From: Tetrahymena elliotti 4EA
Taxonomy: Eukaryota > Ciliophora > Oligohymenophorea > Hymenostomatida > Tetrahymenidae
Direction: 5' to 3'
Assembly: GCA_000231825.2 (NCBI GenBank)
Contig: JH720356.1
Coordinates: 290,250-354,249, forward strand
DNA: 64,000 nt
Every line of letters begins with the position of its first letter. Within the stretch, counting starts at the first letter, position 1. Shown here in pieces: positions 1 through 12,100 of the stretch. The position numbers and the translations under genes were made by a program. The notes below the pieces were generated by a model. That model searched no databases. It worked only from the letters and a program-made list of their open reading frames with translations, and was not told the origin of the DNA.

Positions 1-1632
1 GTTGAATCATCTTTCTTTTAGGACGTTTGATGAAATTTTCAGAATTGTCTGCATTGTTAGTTTAGTTATGATCTATTTCTTCTTTGCTGATGCAATTAGC
101 TGACTACTCTGAGCTTACATCTTATAGATTAGAGTAGACAGGACTCTATATGACATTTTAAATATTGAAATTTGCTTAGATATTTTCTTTTTCAGGATCA
201 TTAATAGAACCTAATTTATTAAACAGAGATTGCTTAAACTAAGTAAAATCAAAAACAGTTTTAGCAGCAGTTTTATGAGCATTCTTAAATAAGTGTTTCT
301 TTTCAGATTGAGACTCTTTATCTTTTTATGATTTCTTTTCAGGAGATTTATTTACAACATTAGTCACTTCATCATTGGAAAATTTATTGTTTTATTTATT
401 AATACTTTGCTAAATTTTAATTGCTGCATCAATATCATCCTCAAAGTGGTTCATCATAGAATTGCTATCTTGTTTTTTGTATTCTTTACTATCTAATTTA
501 ATAGTATCTCCCATGTTACTGGACTCGTTTTCATTGAATTTTAATTCAATAGGATCAATCTTACTCTCTGTTTTTTCAGTTTAGAGTCTGCTTTATTCAA
601 CTGCAATACCTCTTTAAAACTAACATTGCATGCCATTTATATCAATATAATTTATTATATTTCCACTATAATAGTCATTCATATAAGCTTATATATTTCT
701 TACATCTTTTACACCACTCATAAATTTTAAAAATGGAATAAGGTTTAGTAGCTCCTAATCATTATGGTTGTCAATCTTAAAATCTTTGATTTGAATTCCG
801 TTTTCAGGATTTTTTTTAAATTAGCTAGCCTGGTTCTGTAAATATTTTAGAAAAACAATATAAAAAATGAGAAATATTAATATTTATATTTAATTTACAT
901 CTATGATTATAATTTCACTTATATTTCTGTTGAGTTTACTAAGGTCTTTATATAAATTTCCACTACTATCTGTAGAGCAATTTTCTCTGAAAATTCTCAC
1001 ATTTACAAGACTTTCACAATCTAAAAAATCTATTACAGCATTCGCGTACTATTTTTATAAAATAAGAAAATTTAGTCAAATAAGATTTCGAAAAATAAAT
1101 CTATTTTACTTCTTTAATACTAGAAGTAAATATCATTAATTCATATAGCTCATTCATTTCATTTAAAAAATTCTGTACTCCTGGACGAAACTTCACCCAA
1201 ACATTTTTGCCTCTACCATTAGGTAGGTTTACCTATATAAAAACATTAAAATATATTAATTTAAACGAACAATCTAGTAAAAGATCAGTGTAAAATCTAT
1301 TTTCAAATACTGATTTATATTTATTTTACTTTAATTTTTAAGTCTGCAGATTTAAATTCTAAAACGCTTGAGGTTATTAATGTTTCATCTAAATCTAAAA
1401 CTAATGTTTTTTTACCAACTAAATCATACTCCTAACGAGGTATTCTGATAGCTTCTCTTTAAGCTATTCCTTCTTCTACAAATTCTTATATTATATAGTT
1501 TTCTAAATTCCTATTATTAAAAAATAGATTTTAGTATGAAGAATCATTAATAAAAGCTTAATTCTAAGAATGTAGTATTTATTTACTTCTTTTATGATTG
1601 AAAAATGTTTAAGCATTTACACAATTTTGCAT
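1..1632 (-). CDS. FCP1/NIF-family (CTD small phosphatase-like) protein, 3' end beyond window
   Basis: Exons that keep frame are 1330..1632, 1110..1232, 899..1048 and <1..835, all joined in phase 0 with GT...AG introns of about 60-100 nt. The product carries the HAD-phosphatase signature LVLDLDETLI (DxDxT), followed by an RPG...FL...YELMIFTSS segment. Further on is IIIIDNQ joined across an intron to PENGIQI, then a LLPFL-like stretch and DVR, the order seen in FCP1/SCP/Dullard-type Ser/Thr phosphatases that act on RNA polymerase II CTD or related substrates. The C-terminal tail is long, Q/K/S-rich and probably disordered, and no stop is reached before position 1. The start ATG at 1632 follows an in-frame TGA, but exons further upstream are possible. 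The family call is firm; substrate and subfamily are not determined. Confidence 0.85.
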
Positions 1633-1662
1633 AAAAACTCATTTGCTACTGATCAATAACTT

Positions 1663-2170
1663 TCAGATCTTTGCTTTATTTTAAGATATAAAAATTTTAA
1701 CATAAAATTATCTTATGTTTTTTGCTATTAAGTTAGCAAGTTACTCTTCATTTTTCATTTCTAAATCATAATCATAAGGTAGAGTTTCTTTTGTTTTAGC
1801 AGATAATTGCATTGAAGTATTCTAATTATACTTACCATTAGTGCATGTCTCTAAATTATAACTAGTATTTTATAAAATAGTTTATATGGTCTGACTTGTA
1901 ATTGATGGAAATATAATACCCGCTTCCAGAAGAAACTTACATTTTACTCTTTAATTTACTTCTATATTATCAATATTTTCTTTAATTTTTATAATTGGTT
2001 TTCTTATTATATCTAGCCTAATGAATCAAGCACTTTTTGAAAAATTTATAATTAAAATTGATTGAAAAATAATCACATATTAATTTACATGATAAGATTA
2101 CTAACGGTAATTCATAAAGACTCTTTGCTAATCAAGTATAAATAATATGAATATTTTACCTTTAAGATAT
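1663..2170 (-). other. Unassigned coding-like stretch upstream of the FCP1-like gene
   Basis: A frame running from about 2030 down to TGA at 1663..1665 has normal-looking composition (for example SAKTKETLPYDYDLEMKNEE). Short exon-like pieces with GT/AG edges lie above it to about 2170. It is either a set of 5' exons of the FCP1-like gene, with a junction I could not find, or a separate small gene. No domain was recognised. Confidence 0.3.
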
Positions 2171-2199
2171 AAATTTTTACAGTAAATTTTTCTGAATCC

Positions 2200-2820
2200 A
2201 CTGATTATTGCCTACAACAAAATAACATCATTAATTCATGTACATGCTAAAAGCTATCACTATTTAATTTATTTCTTTCTTTTTTTTATCTATTCTATCT
2301 AATTAATTTTGTATTTTTAAAATGAAAATAATAATTATTTTCTGTATTATCAATCATTAAAAACAATTTTTTTTTTTAAATTTAACTCCTTTTTTCAAAA
2401 ATTTTTAAATTTAAAGATCTTAGAAATATTCGTTTAAAATACATCAATTTTGTTTTATAAGAAATATTTTCTCTAAATTTAGAACCATATATTCATAATT
2501 CTTTTTATCTATTTTATATTAATAATAACCTATTTATTTTAAACCTATATCCATAAAATTTCATCCCATTTTCATAAATACTTTGAAGTCTACATTTTTC
2601 TGATCTGATGATGATTTTAAAGGTCTAGAATCATTCATTTAACATGGAGATTATTCAAATAATTGTAATATTTGATTATCTTCAGAACAATGAATTTAAT
2701 ATATTTGAAAGATTTAGTGATTCTTAATAAAAATAATAATACAAATTCATCAAAAAAATAATTAAAGCATTCAAGAAAGTATTTATAGTATCAGAAAAGC
2801 CTACTTTTTAAAATAGATAA
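2200..2820. other. AT-rich intergenic stretch
   Basis: Mostly A/T runs. The 200 nt before 2821 are slightly less biased and may be 5' UTR or an upstream exon of the ORF that starts there. I see no RNA gene or repeat. Confidence 0.5.
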
Positions 2821-3237
2821 ATGTCATTAACAAGAGAAAATATTTAAAAGTTTTGTGAAAGTTAGCCATAGCCAGATTAACAAGAGACTAAGAGTCAATA
2901 TGAATTATCTGAATACCAAAGCGAATTTTCTCTGATGTCAAATTTGACAGCATAATTCACAAATGAGCAAAATCGCTAAAAAGCTAAAATTCTTAACAAA
3001 AAAGTACTTTACAAAAAGTTAGAGGAATTCCACAAGTAAACATTTCATGCCTTGCTTTAGAAAAAGGGTAAATAGTGCCATGTTTGCTCTTCAGAATCTT
3101 GTAAGCTAGGAAAGACAAATAAACTTCCTACATTCTAAATGATGTTTGCAAATGTTTTTGCTTCATCAAAATTATTTAAGAGTGGCAAATAAACAGTTTC
3201 TCATTTTGTTAATCCAAAGTAATTAAATAAAGTCTGA
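2821..3237 (+). CDS. Small hypothetical protein with a Cys/His patch (138 aa)
   Basis: A single uninterrupted frame runs from ATG to TGA when TAA/TAG are read as Gln. The N-terminal half is Q/E/S-rich. The middle is basic (KILNKKVLYKKLEEFHKQ), and residues around 85-95 contain a CHVCSSESCKLG patch, that is C-x2-C-x4-C plus His, which could bind a metal. The C-terminus is hydrophobic/basic without a clear membrane segment. The base composition is visibly less AT-biased than its flanks, which supports a real gene. No family was recognised. Upstream exons are possible because no in-frame stop was pinned immediately before the ATG. It stands alone between the FCP1-like gene and GUF1. Confidence 0.5.
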
Positions 3238-4256
3238 AGAAGATGTTACCTGCAAATGCAAATAATTCAGCAAAATTTCTTTCAATAAATATCTTAACAA
3301 TAATATATATTAAAAATTACAGAATTAACAAGTAGTATCAAAAATTTATTTATACATATTATGCATTTTAAGTATTATCTTTTGCCTATTTTAGTCAAAT
3401 TAATATAAGTGCTTATAAAATTTCAAATTTTGTTTCTATGTTTATCTTTCTAAAGATATGTACCTACCTACCTTTATCAAAATTAATAAGAAAACCAAAT
3501 AAATAAATAAAGTTTTGCTAAATATTTTCTATATATTAGGATATATTTACTGATTCATTTGAAATTTAACTGTTTTTAAAATAAAATATATTTTAAATCA
3601 AACATTTCCTTTTAATTCGCAAAAATTTCAATAGTTATTTTTTCTAAAAATAGATTCCTTAAAACATAACAAAACCTATTTTTTTAAGAAATGTAATAAA
3701 TGTTATCTTATTTCATTTATTTCTTCACTAATAAATCTACACTTATTAATTTTATAATCATAGAATAATTAATTAATTCAAATAAATATTTAAGTAAACT
3801 GATAAACATTTTTTGATTCATCTCGATAAAAATATTACTTTATTTTATTAATTTGAGTAGAAACCAAATAATTTTATTTTAATCAATATTAAATTGATTG
3901 TAAAATTTTATAAATTATTTTCATTTTAATGCTTGTTATTGCCTTATCTTTTCCATTAGTTTTAACAAAAATTAAAAAATTTTACAATTAATAAATATTT
4001 GAAAGCTTAAAAAAATTGAATATTTAAATTATTGATTTTTTAGAGTTTAACAATTAAAATTAAACTATTTAAAAAAATGTTTAATAAGTCTTACTTTAAT
4101 AAAATATGAATTACTTAACTTTTAAAATTATTTTGAGAAGCATTTGATAGTTTAGTTTGTAATTAATGATTTATTTAGATTTTATAAAATTAAAAAGGAA
4201 CTAAATATTAATTGATTTATTGATAAATATTCTTACTTAATTTTAAATAATAAAAC
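3238..4256. other. Intergenic, extremely AT-rich
   Basis: About 1 kb of A/T homopolymer and short-repeat sequence between a plus-strand ORF and the 3' end of GUF1. Nothing recognisable apart from a short CTAC repeat near 3463. Confidence 0.7.
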
Positions 4257-6452
4257 TCAATTTTTTAAAATATCTACAAAAGTATCTTTTCCAATTTAAA
4301 CTCTACCTATTGAACGCATATTCTTTTTACCCTCTTTTTATCTTTCTAAAAGTTTTTTTTTTCTTGAGTAATCACCACCATAACACTTAGCTGTGACATT
4401 TTTTCTTAAAGCTGGAATTTCTTCTCTGGCTATAATTTTAGAACCTAATTTAGCTTAAATAGCAACGGTAAATTATTGGCCAGGTAATTTCTCTTTTAGC
4501 TTTTTACAAATGTTTTTGCCAAATTCTTGAGCTCTTCTTTCATGAACCATAAAAGAAAGAGAGTCTACTGGCTCTCCCATTAATAAGATAACTAATTTTT
4601 TAATTTTAGCCTCTCTAAAACCTGAGTGGTAATAATCAAGAGATGCATACCCTTGAGTGGCTGATTTTAATTTATCAAAAAAGTCAGTAATAATCTCACT
4701 AAGTGGGAATGTATATTTCAATTTAAATCTTTTTTCGTCAACAATATTAATTTCTTTTTATTCTCCTCTTCTTTCATCAGCTAAATTCATCACAGCAGAA
4801 ACATACTCTTTTGGGCATAAGATAGTTGCTTCTGCCAAAGGCTCTTCATAATGAGAAACTAAACCATCATCAGGTGCCATCAAAGCATTTTCAACTTCTA
4901 AAATCTATTATTATATTTTCATTTAAATACTTAAAATAACAAATAGTTTTTTATAATACTTTTTCTGAGTTTCTTAGCTTGGCTCTGTAAGGGACAGAAG
5001 GTGTTGTTAAGAAACAATCTAGGTTATACTCATCATCAAGTCTTTGTTTAAATACGTCCATATGTAATAATCCTAAAAATCCACAACGGAAACCATTACC
5101 TAAAGCTGCACTACTTTCTTTATAGATATGAACAGCTGGATCAGTTAAAGCAAGCTTATAAATACTCTTTTCTAAATTCATATAATCTTCAGGATCATCA
5201 GGATATAAACCTGCAAAAACCATAGGTCTAGCTTCTTAGAAACCCTTTTCTTGCTCTACTTCTTCGTCTGGTTTATGGAAAGTATCTCCAACTCTTGCAT
5301 CGGAAACAGCTTTCATATTAGTAAAAATATAGCCTACCTAACCTGCAGTTAGAGAGTTTTATGGTGTCATTTCTGGATTCAAAATACCTACCTTTAAAAA
5401 TATTTATTAGTTGATAAATATTACTTTTTTAATGTTACTTCGAAGATATCATATCTCTTCTTGAAGGCACAAGACATAATTTATTCTCCTTTAGTTATAC
5501 ATCCGTCTTTTACTTATACAAGCATAACAACTCCTTAATCTTTGATGAACCAACTATCAATTAAAAATCCCTTGAAAGGTTTATTAATATCTGCTTAAGG
5601 TGGAGCAAGTTTTTCAACAACATCTCTAAGAACTCCTTCTACTCCTACACCTGTTTTTGCACTTATAAAATGAATATCTTCCTTTTCTACATCAAACTAT
5701 AGTTGCATATTTTCAGCTACTTCTTCAGGGTGAGCAGCTGGCATATCAATTTTATTTATAACAGGAATAATTTTAAGTCCATTATCTTTAGCTTTCTCAT
5801 AATTACTTAAAGTTTAAGCCTAAATACCTTAGCAAGCATCAACAAGTAGTAAAGATCCTATATTAAAATAAAAAAATATATTAAGTGTACTTATATATAA
5901 TTTCTATAAGAAAATTCTTTCAATTACCACTGCAAGATCTCATACTTCTAGAGACTTCGTAATGAAAGTCAACATGCCCTGGAGTATCAATCAAATTTAA
6001 CAAATACTTTTCTCCTTTATATTCATAAGTCATAGCAGCTGTTTAAGCTTTAACAGTAATACCTCTCTCTTTTTCTACCTACAATTTATCCAAATATTAT
6101 GTTCCTAATTGTATTTAAAATAATCTGAAATCTCTACTATTTCTGAACATATTAATTCCATAAATTGCATTTTTTCAATAAATCTATATAAAAAATTATT
6201 CAATTCTATGCAAAAAACTGATTCAACCATTTTATTTATATTTTTATCTAAATTCAAATGTAATTTACCTTTTACAATCGTTCCAGTCATTTCTAATATT
6301 CTATCAGCTAATGTAGATTTCCCATGATCAATATGTGCAATAATGTTGAAATTTCTAATTTTATCAATTGGGAAATTTGGTTTTGGTGATGCTAAGAAAT
6401 ATCTAGGTATTTAATTTATTTAAACAGATTATTTGAAAACCTTTTTCAACAT
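4257..6452 (-). CDS. GUF1: Mitochondrial translation factor GUF1/LepA (EF4) GTPase
   Basis: Five exons join in phase: 6269..6452, 5928..6104, 5439..5857, 4960..5391 and 4257..4904, giving 619 aa. The GTPase motifs appear in order: AHIDHGKST (G1), ERGITVK (G2), DTPGHVDF (G3), NKID (G4) and a SAK box (G5). They are followed by the LepA-specific run [12 protein letters not shown] and [10 protein letters not shown], and the C-terminal [22 protein letters not shown] that marks LepA/EF4. EF4 proteins bind the ribosome and affect elongation fidelity or back-translocation. The basic N-terminus of about 30 residues, with no acidic residues before the G domain, fits a mitochondrial presequence, so a mitochondrial role is inferred. 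The gene is divergent from eL18, with about 490 nt shared upstream. Confidence 0.93.
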
Positions 6453-6939
6453 TTTTCAACTAAGAAAATAGAAAAGTGCTAAGATAATTAGAATGTCTAC
6501 CTTTTATTGGAATTATATATTACTGAATGGTATATATTTTTTGAAATAAAAAGAAGATATTCCTCAAGATTTTGATTAAATTAATTAATTAATGTCATTC
6601 TTTATTTTAACAAAAAACAAAAAATGTATGTACATAAAACAGAAAATAAACCATATCAATCTATCTTCAAAATTATTTTATCAAAAAAATTATTTTTATT
6701 ATTCTACATTTTAGAATAATAAAAGCTTTATATCTTATTTTGCTTAATGATTAATGATAGTTAATAGTATTAGGATTAAACAAAGAATATAGAAGTTTGC
6801 TTATTTTTATATTTAGAAAGAAGGTATTAAAAAATTTTGAGAGATAAAACTATATCTGTAAATCTACAGAATTGAAATAACAAAGTTATTAAAAACATTA
6901 AATATTTATTACTAAATTAGCAAAAGAAGCAAAAGAAAA
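6453..6939. promoter_or_regulatory. Shared upstream region of GUF1 and eL18
   Basis: A 487-nt AT-rich divergent intergenic region that must hold both promoters. No specific element can be named from sequence alone. Confidence 0.5.
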
Positions 6940-8240
6940 ATGGTAACTCTTTAATACACATACTTCAAGCTAACAGAAAAATTAAATTAATTTCTTTATT
7001 TTTAAAACTTTAGGCTATCGATTTATTTAAGCAAGGTAGAGTTGTTAGAAGATCCGTTGTTAGACAATCCAAAACTACTAATGTCTACCACAAGCTTTTA
7101 ATTAAAGTAAGTCTATTATTGACAAATTTAAACTAAAGCTTACTACTAAAAAATATTTTTTTATATATCCATATGATTTATTAAGGGATTATTTTTCATC
7201 CAATATTAATATTAGAATTAGAATGCATAATATCAAAGGTTAATTTTGTGAATAAAAAATAGTATTTTAATTGGCTTAGATAAAAAGATAATTCTTAAAT
7301 AGAAATGAAATGTCTAAAAAAAGCATCAAGAACTTAAAAGATAATAAATTGGTAATCTAAAAAACAGGAAAGTGTTTCATTGAAAAAAAATAAAAACAAA
7401 AAAATATTTAAAATTATAATTTATTGATTATTGTATTGAAAAATAAATAAACACGTTCATGATAAAATAGTAGAATTAAGAAATTATATTGCGGTTTTTA
7501 ATCTACTAAGAGGATAATAATATAGAGTAGTTATTTTGTTATTACTCCTCAGATTAATTAAACTTTAGCAATCTTTGAAAATTTAATTCTAATTTATTTT
7601 ATTTTTTAGAAATCAGTTTCACTCTAAAAAATTAATTTTACTTCTTATTGATTGCTCTTTTTATTTCTAAAAATATATTTTATTAATTAATTAATAAATA
7701 AATAACCTTAAATAATTTTATTAATAATCAAAAGCTCTACAAATTCTTAACTAGAAGAACTGAATCCAAATTCAACAAAGCTGTATTGAAGAGATTAAGT
7801 ACTTCTAAATTAAACAGATTCCCTCTTTCTTTGAGCAGAATTGTTAGAAATGCTACTGATTTAAATAAAATTATTGTTTCTACATCTACTGTCACTAATG
7901 ACGAAAGACTTTTAGATCTTCCTAAAATGACTGTCTGTGCTTTCAAGTTCACAGAAACTGCTAGAAAAAGAATTCTTGCTGCTGGTGGTAAGGTTCTCAC
8001 TTTTGATTAACTTGCTCTTCAAGCTCCCACTGGTACTAATTGTCACCTTTTAAGAGGTCCTAAGGAAAGAGAAGCTTACAGACATTTTGGTAAGGCTCCA
8101 GGTCAAAAGGGGTAAGTTTTTGAATTGAATCAATTTAAATTAAATGAATTAACTAATATTTATTTAATAAAAGCTCTCACTCTGCTCCTTACGTTAGATC
8201 TGAAGGTAGAAAATTCGAAAGAGCTTGTGGACTTAAATGA
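6940..8240 (+). CDS. RPL18: 60S ribosomal protein L18 (eL18)
   Basis: Exons 6940..6942, 7014..7106, 7735..8111 and 8174..8240 give 179 aa, close to the 180-190 aa usual for eL18. Diagnostic segments are VYHKLLIKLYKFLTRR, FNKAVLKRL, NRFPLSLSRIVR, the RILAAGGKVLTFDQLAL block, RGPKEREAYRHFGKAPG and the C-terminal PYVRSEGRKFERA. The protein is a structural component of the cytosolic large ribosomal subunit. Two oddities stand out. The first exon is only the ATG codon, and the second intron is about 628 nt, far longer than the 60-70-nt introns around it. Codon use is restricted, as expected for a highly expressed gene, with few TAA/TAG Gln codons. Confidence 0.96.
7107..7734 (+). other. Long intron 2 of eL18
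   Basis: A 628-nt intron with GT and AG ends. Around 7490-7560 there is a partly self-complementary, less AT-biased patch (GAGGATAATAAT... ...TTATTACTCCTC) that could fold. Ribosomal-protein introns often host snoRNAs, but I cannot identify convincing C/D or H/ACA boxes. Confidence 0.6.
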
Positions 8241-9157
8241 GAAACCTGATAAATATATATTGATAATAAAAAAAATAATAAATTAATAAAACTAACTTAA
8301 TAATATTTTTAAACCAACTATATATATTATGTTATTTATGTAAATAGTATAAAGTAAATTATGTCAAAATTCTATTTAAACGGTTTAGTTGTTTAATCAA
8401 ATATCATCCTCAATTCCAGACTTGATAAAACTAAAATAAAAAATAAAGAAATAGAAAATAATTTTTCAATAAAGAAATAAATAAAAAAATAAAAGTAAAA
8501 TAACAAAAAGTTTAACTAACAAACTAGTTGTAAAGCTTGTTTTAATTGGAGAAAATTTTGAACAGTATTTAAAATTTAATGTCTTACCTTTTCATTTAAA
8601 TTCTTAATAAAATTAAATATCTATTTTTTGAAAAATAATTTTTAAATAGATAAAATGTGGTTGGATTTTATAATTTTTTAAAATATTTATTAAAAAGATG
8701 TAGTATGTTTTGTTTATTTAAGAATGAGGAAAATAAAATTTTTTAGTTTTTTCTTCTTGCTTTACTTAAAAAAATAAAACAAACATTTATTTACATTTAT
8801 GACATCAAGTTATTTAATTTATTTTTTAATAATTATTTCAATTAAATTACTCTAGTCCTATCAAAATAAATATGTATTTTCTTTTAAATAAAGTGAATTA
8901 TATTTATATTTATAAACAATTGCTTATTAATAATGATTAAACCAATAACAATCAATCAATCTAATTGACTAAAATAATGATTATTGATAAGTAAAATCGT
9001 AATAATCTTTAAAATAAATAATAAAAAATTAAGTAACTCGTATAGCATTAATACATTAATTTTCTTAATTTTTACATTTAAAACGTAAATAAAGTATATT
9101 GTTTGATAAGTAACTCAAAAAAAGGTGCTATAATAAACGTAAGAAGGATAGATTAGC
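8241..9157. other. Intergenic, AT-rich
   Basis: Region between eL18 and the phosphodiesterase gene. It holds A/T-rich sequence only, with no coding-like frame or RNA gene seen. Confidence 0.65.
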
Positions 9158-12100
9158 ATGACTGACCAAATAAATAGATTATCTGTGGTTCTTAAGAACA
9201 TGCAAATAAAGAGGCTTCTTTCGTTTAGCGAAGTTGACTCTATAACAGATGGTGCAATGCGTGGAAACGACAAGATTATAGGGATTCTTTAGGATTTTTT
9301 TAATGAAAATTAATAGCAGTAATAGGAGATAGATGTATTAGAAAAAAAGATTTTGAATTTCTTGAAAGAGAAGGATTCTTAACCAAATTAGTAGAGTGAA
9401 AAGGAAAGTGATTTGGATTGCTCAGAAGAAAATGAGAAATCGGAAGAAGTCCCATAAAAAGATAGCAATAATGATTCTTAAAAAAAGGGAGAAGAAAAAA
9501 ATGGAGTGAATTCATAGCAAACTAATAACAGTTCCAACTTGCCTGAAAAGAAATCTAATCATATAAGCTTTGGACATTTTTTTTCTAATAAAAGCTATAA
9601 TTCTGACAGTCAAAAAAATATAGCTTCCCTTAGTTTGTAAAAACATCAAGCATTATAATATCTAAAATCTATTCTTGATTACAGACAAAAGGTACAAATT
9701 TATAAATATTATTTACAAATCATGAAACTATCAAATAAAATAGCTGAAATTATGAATCATAGCCTTTTATCAATTTAGTTAAAATATAAAAGGATTAATG
9801 ATTATTTTTGGCTATTATTATTATAAAGAAATTGTAAAAAAATGATTAGTTAATTTTAATAATTTGTAAAAATAAAAGAATTCAAGTAACAATGAGAAGT
9901 AGTAGGATTAAAAGTAAAGCGAAGATTTTGACTTGTTATGCGAAGATCTCCTTATGCACCTTCTAAGCCCTGATAAGTATATCAAATTAATATTGTGAAG
10001 TTCAGCTTTAAAGAAAATATATTTTTAAAATTAGAAATGATTATGGCAAAACTGAAGAAGAAATAACAGAACTTCTTTCAAAAAAGAAAAATATGATCAA
10101 AGAAAAAATAATTGCTTCATAAAAATCACTTTTAAAGGCATCGATAATAAAGTGTGAAACATTTTAAATTGTGAGATATACCAAAGAAATACTCAAAAAT
10201 CTATTTGGAATATGTGAATTTGAGGTTGCAAAAATTCACAATAACTAAATAAACACATTCTCATCAAGGGATATAACCTAACAAACAGGAGTATATTTTA
10301 ATTACATCAATTGAACATTCAATTTATAAATTATGAAAATATCTCAGAGAGTTAATTGAAATTTATTTATAAAAGGATACTAACAATGAAGAAGAACTTA
10401 AAAAATAATTTAGCAAATATGTCCCAAATAAAGTTTTTCTGTTAAATGAGCAATAAAAAAGAGAGTTAGAGTCTTTATTTCGCTTTGAAAAAAACAAAGA
10501 ATCTCTAATGATATTAAAATCATAAGATGATTATGCTTATATTTTAGTTTTCCATGTTAGCCGTCAATAAAAAGGCGATTCTTTCTTTTCTATTTTAGAG
10601 TAAACTAACTGATTCTAACATTAAAAGCTATAACTATTTATTTTAAAAAAGGAATAACTTTGATAACAGTTTTCATAATCTATTTAAGGATTAGATCATA
10701 TCTCTCCTTTGCATATTTGTCAGAGATAAAGACTACTTGCAGTAACTGATAATAAATAATATTCTAAAAAGTTATTTTTATTTTTTGTTTATTAAAGAAA
10801 AAAGTATCTACACAAACTTATTAAGTTGATTGAAGAGTATATTAAAAAATCTGAACTAATCCTTGTAGAAGATATTAGAATCTGCTTTTAAAACTATTTC
10901 GATATTCCAGCGTAAATTAATTCTTATAAATCTTTCATTCACAAATAAATTTTAACAAAATTAGATAAGTTAATTTTGGATGGGAACAGTTATAATAAGT
11001 AAAATATTTAAATATTTTCAAAAATTTACAAAAAATAATTTATTTTGTCTAGATCAATTAGATTAATCAAAATCCATAAGAGGATTCTTGCAAATATGAA
11101 ATATCAATACCGATAGCTAAAATTACATTAAAATGCTAACTAACAAAGGCTAACTATAGCAAGCTATTACAACTCCAAATATTTGAGAAGGTAAGAATTA
11201 GATAGTAAATAATAATACTAATTATTAATTTAATTATGAAGGTAATGACAGCAATATATAGTGACCACCATTAAAAAATTAAGACTTTGCTCAGCAAATT
11301 CACAAACTACATGTATTTTTTGAGAAATGGAGAAATAGTTCTTATGGATTTCAACAGTAAGGGAGATTTAATTTTTATATCTTAAACTTTAAATCAAGCT
11401 ACTATGTAAAAACCTTGTTAATTTTCCTTTGAATTAATGATTAATCTATTATTTATAAATAAGGGATAAGTTAAGAATAAAAATTGTAGAAAGCAGTGAT
11501 AGTTTAGAGCCTTAATTCTATTTTAACTGCTAAGATATATTTGAAAATAATTAGTAAGTTAAAACCTTAATATAGGATATACTCAGTGATCCTGAGAAAT
11601 TTAGCATTAGAAGTGAAAGTGACCCTCATGTAGAAATTATTATTAATCCATCAAGCAAAAGTAATGGACAAAGAGGTTTTAAAATATTCTTAAAGTAGGA
11701 AGATTTTCACACACTAAATACAATTTCAATTTCTTAACCATCACAAAATCAGAAGGAAAAGTAATTACCATAAGTGAGTAAAATAAAAAGAGCTATGCAT
11801 AAATTATCTTTTATCACAAGGACCTCTAAAACAGCTATGTCAAAAGATGTAACAGATTTACTTTAATTCTCTCCAACAACAGCTTTTTAAATAAATTTTA
11901 AATTAGATGGTGCTGAAAGATCCTGATGTTAAAAATTCATGGGTTAGAGAATATTTACCTGATAGGGATTTGTAAAAAATACAGGAAGATGAAAACCTAA
12001 AACTAGATGCTAACTCAAATAGATCTAACTAGCCACGTTTGTTCAATCCTTAGACAACGTAATTTTTTTTTTTTTCAATATTTTTATTATATTTTTTATT

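Noticed and set aside
7737..8000. Minus-strand open frame opposite eL18 exon 3
   Set aside because: Shadow of a highly conserved ribosomal protein exon on the other strand.
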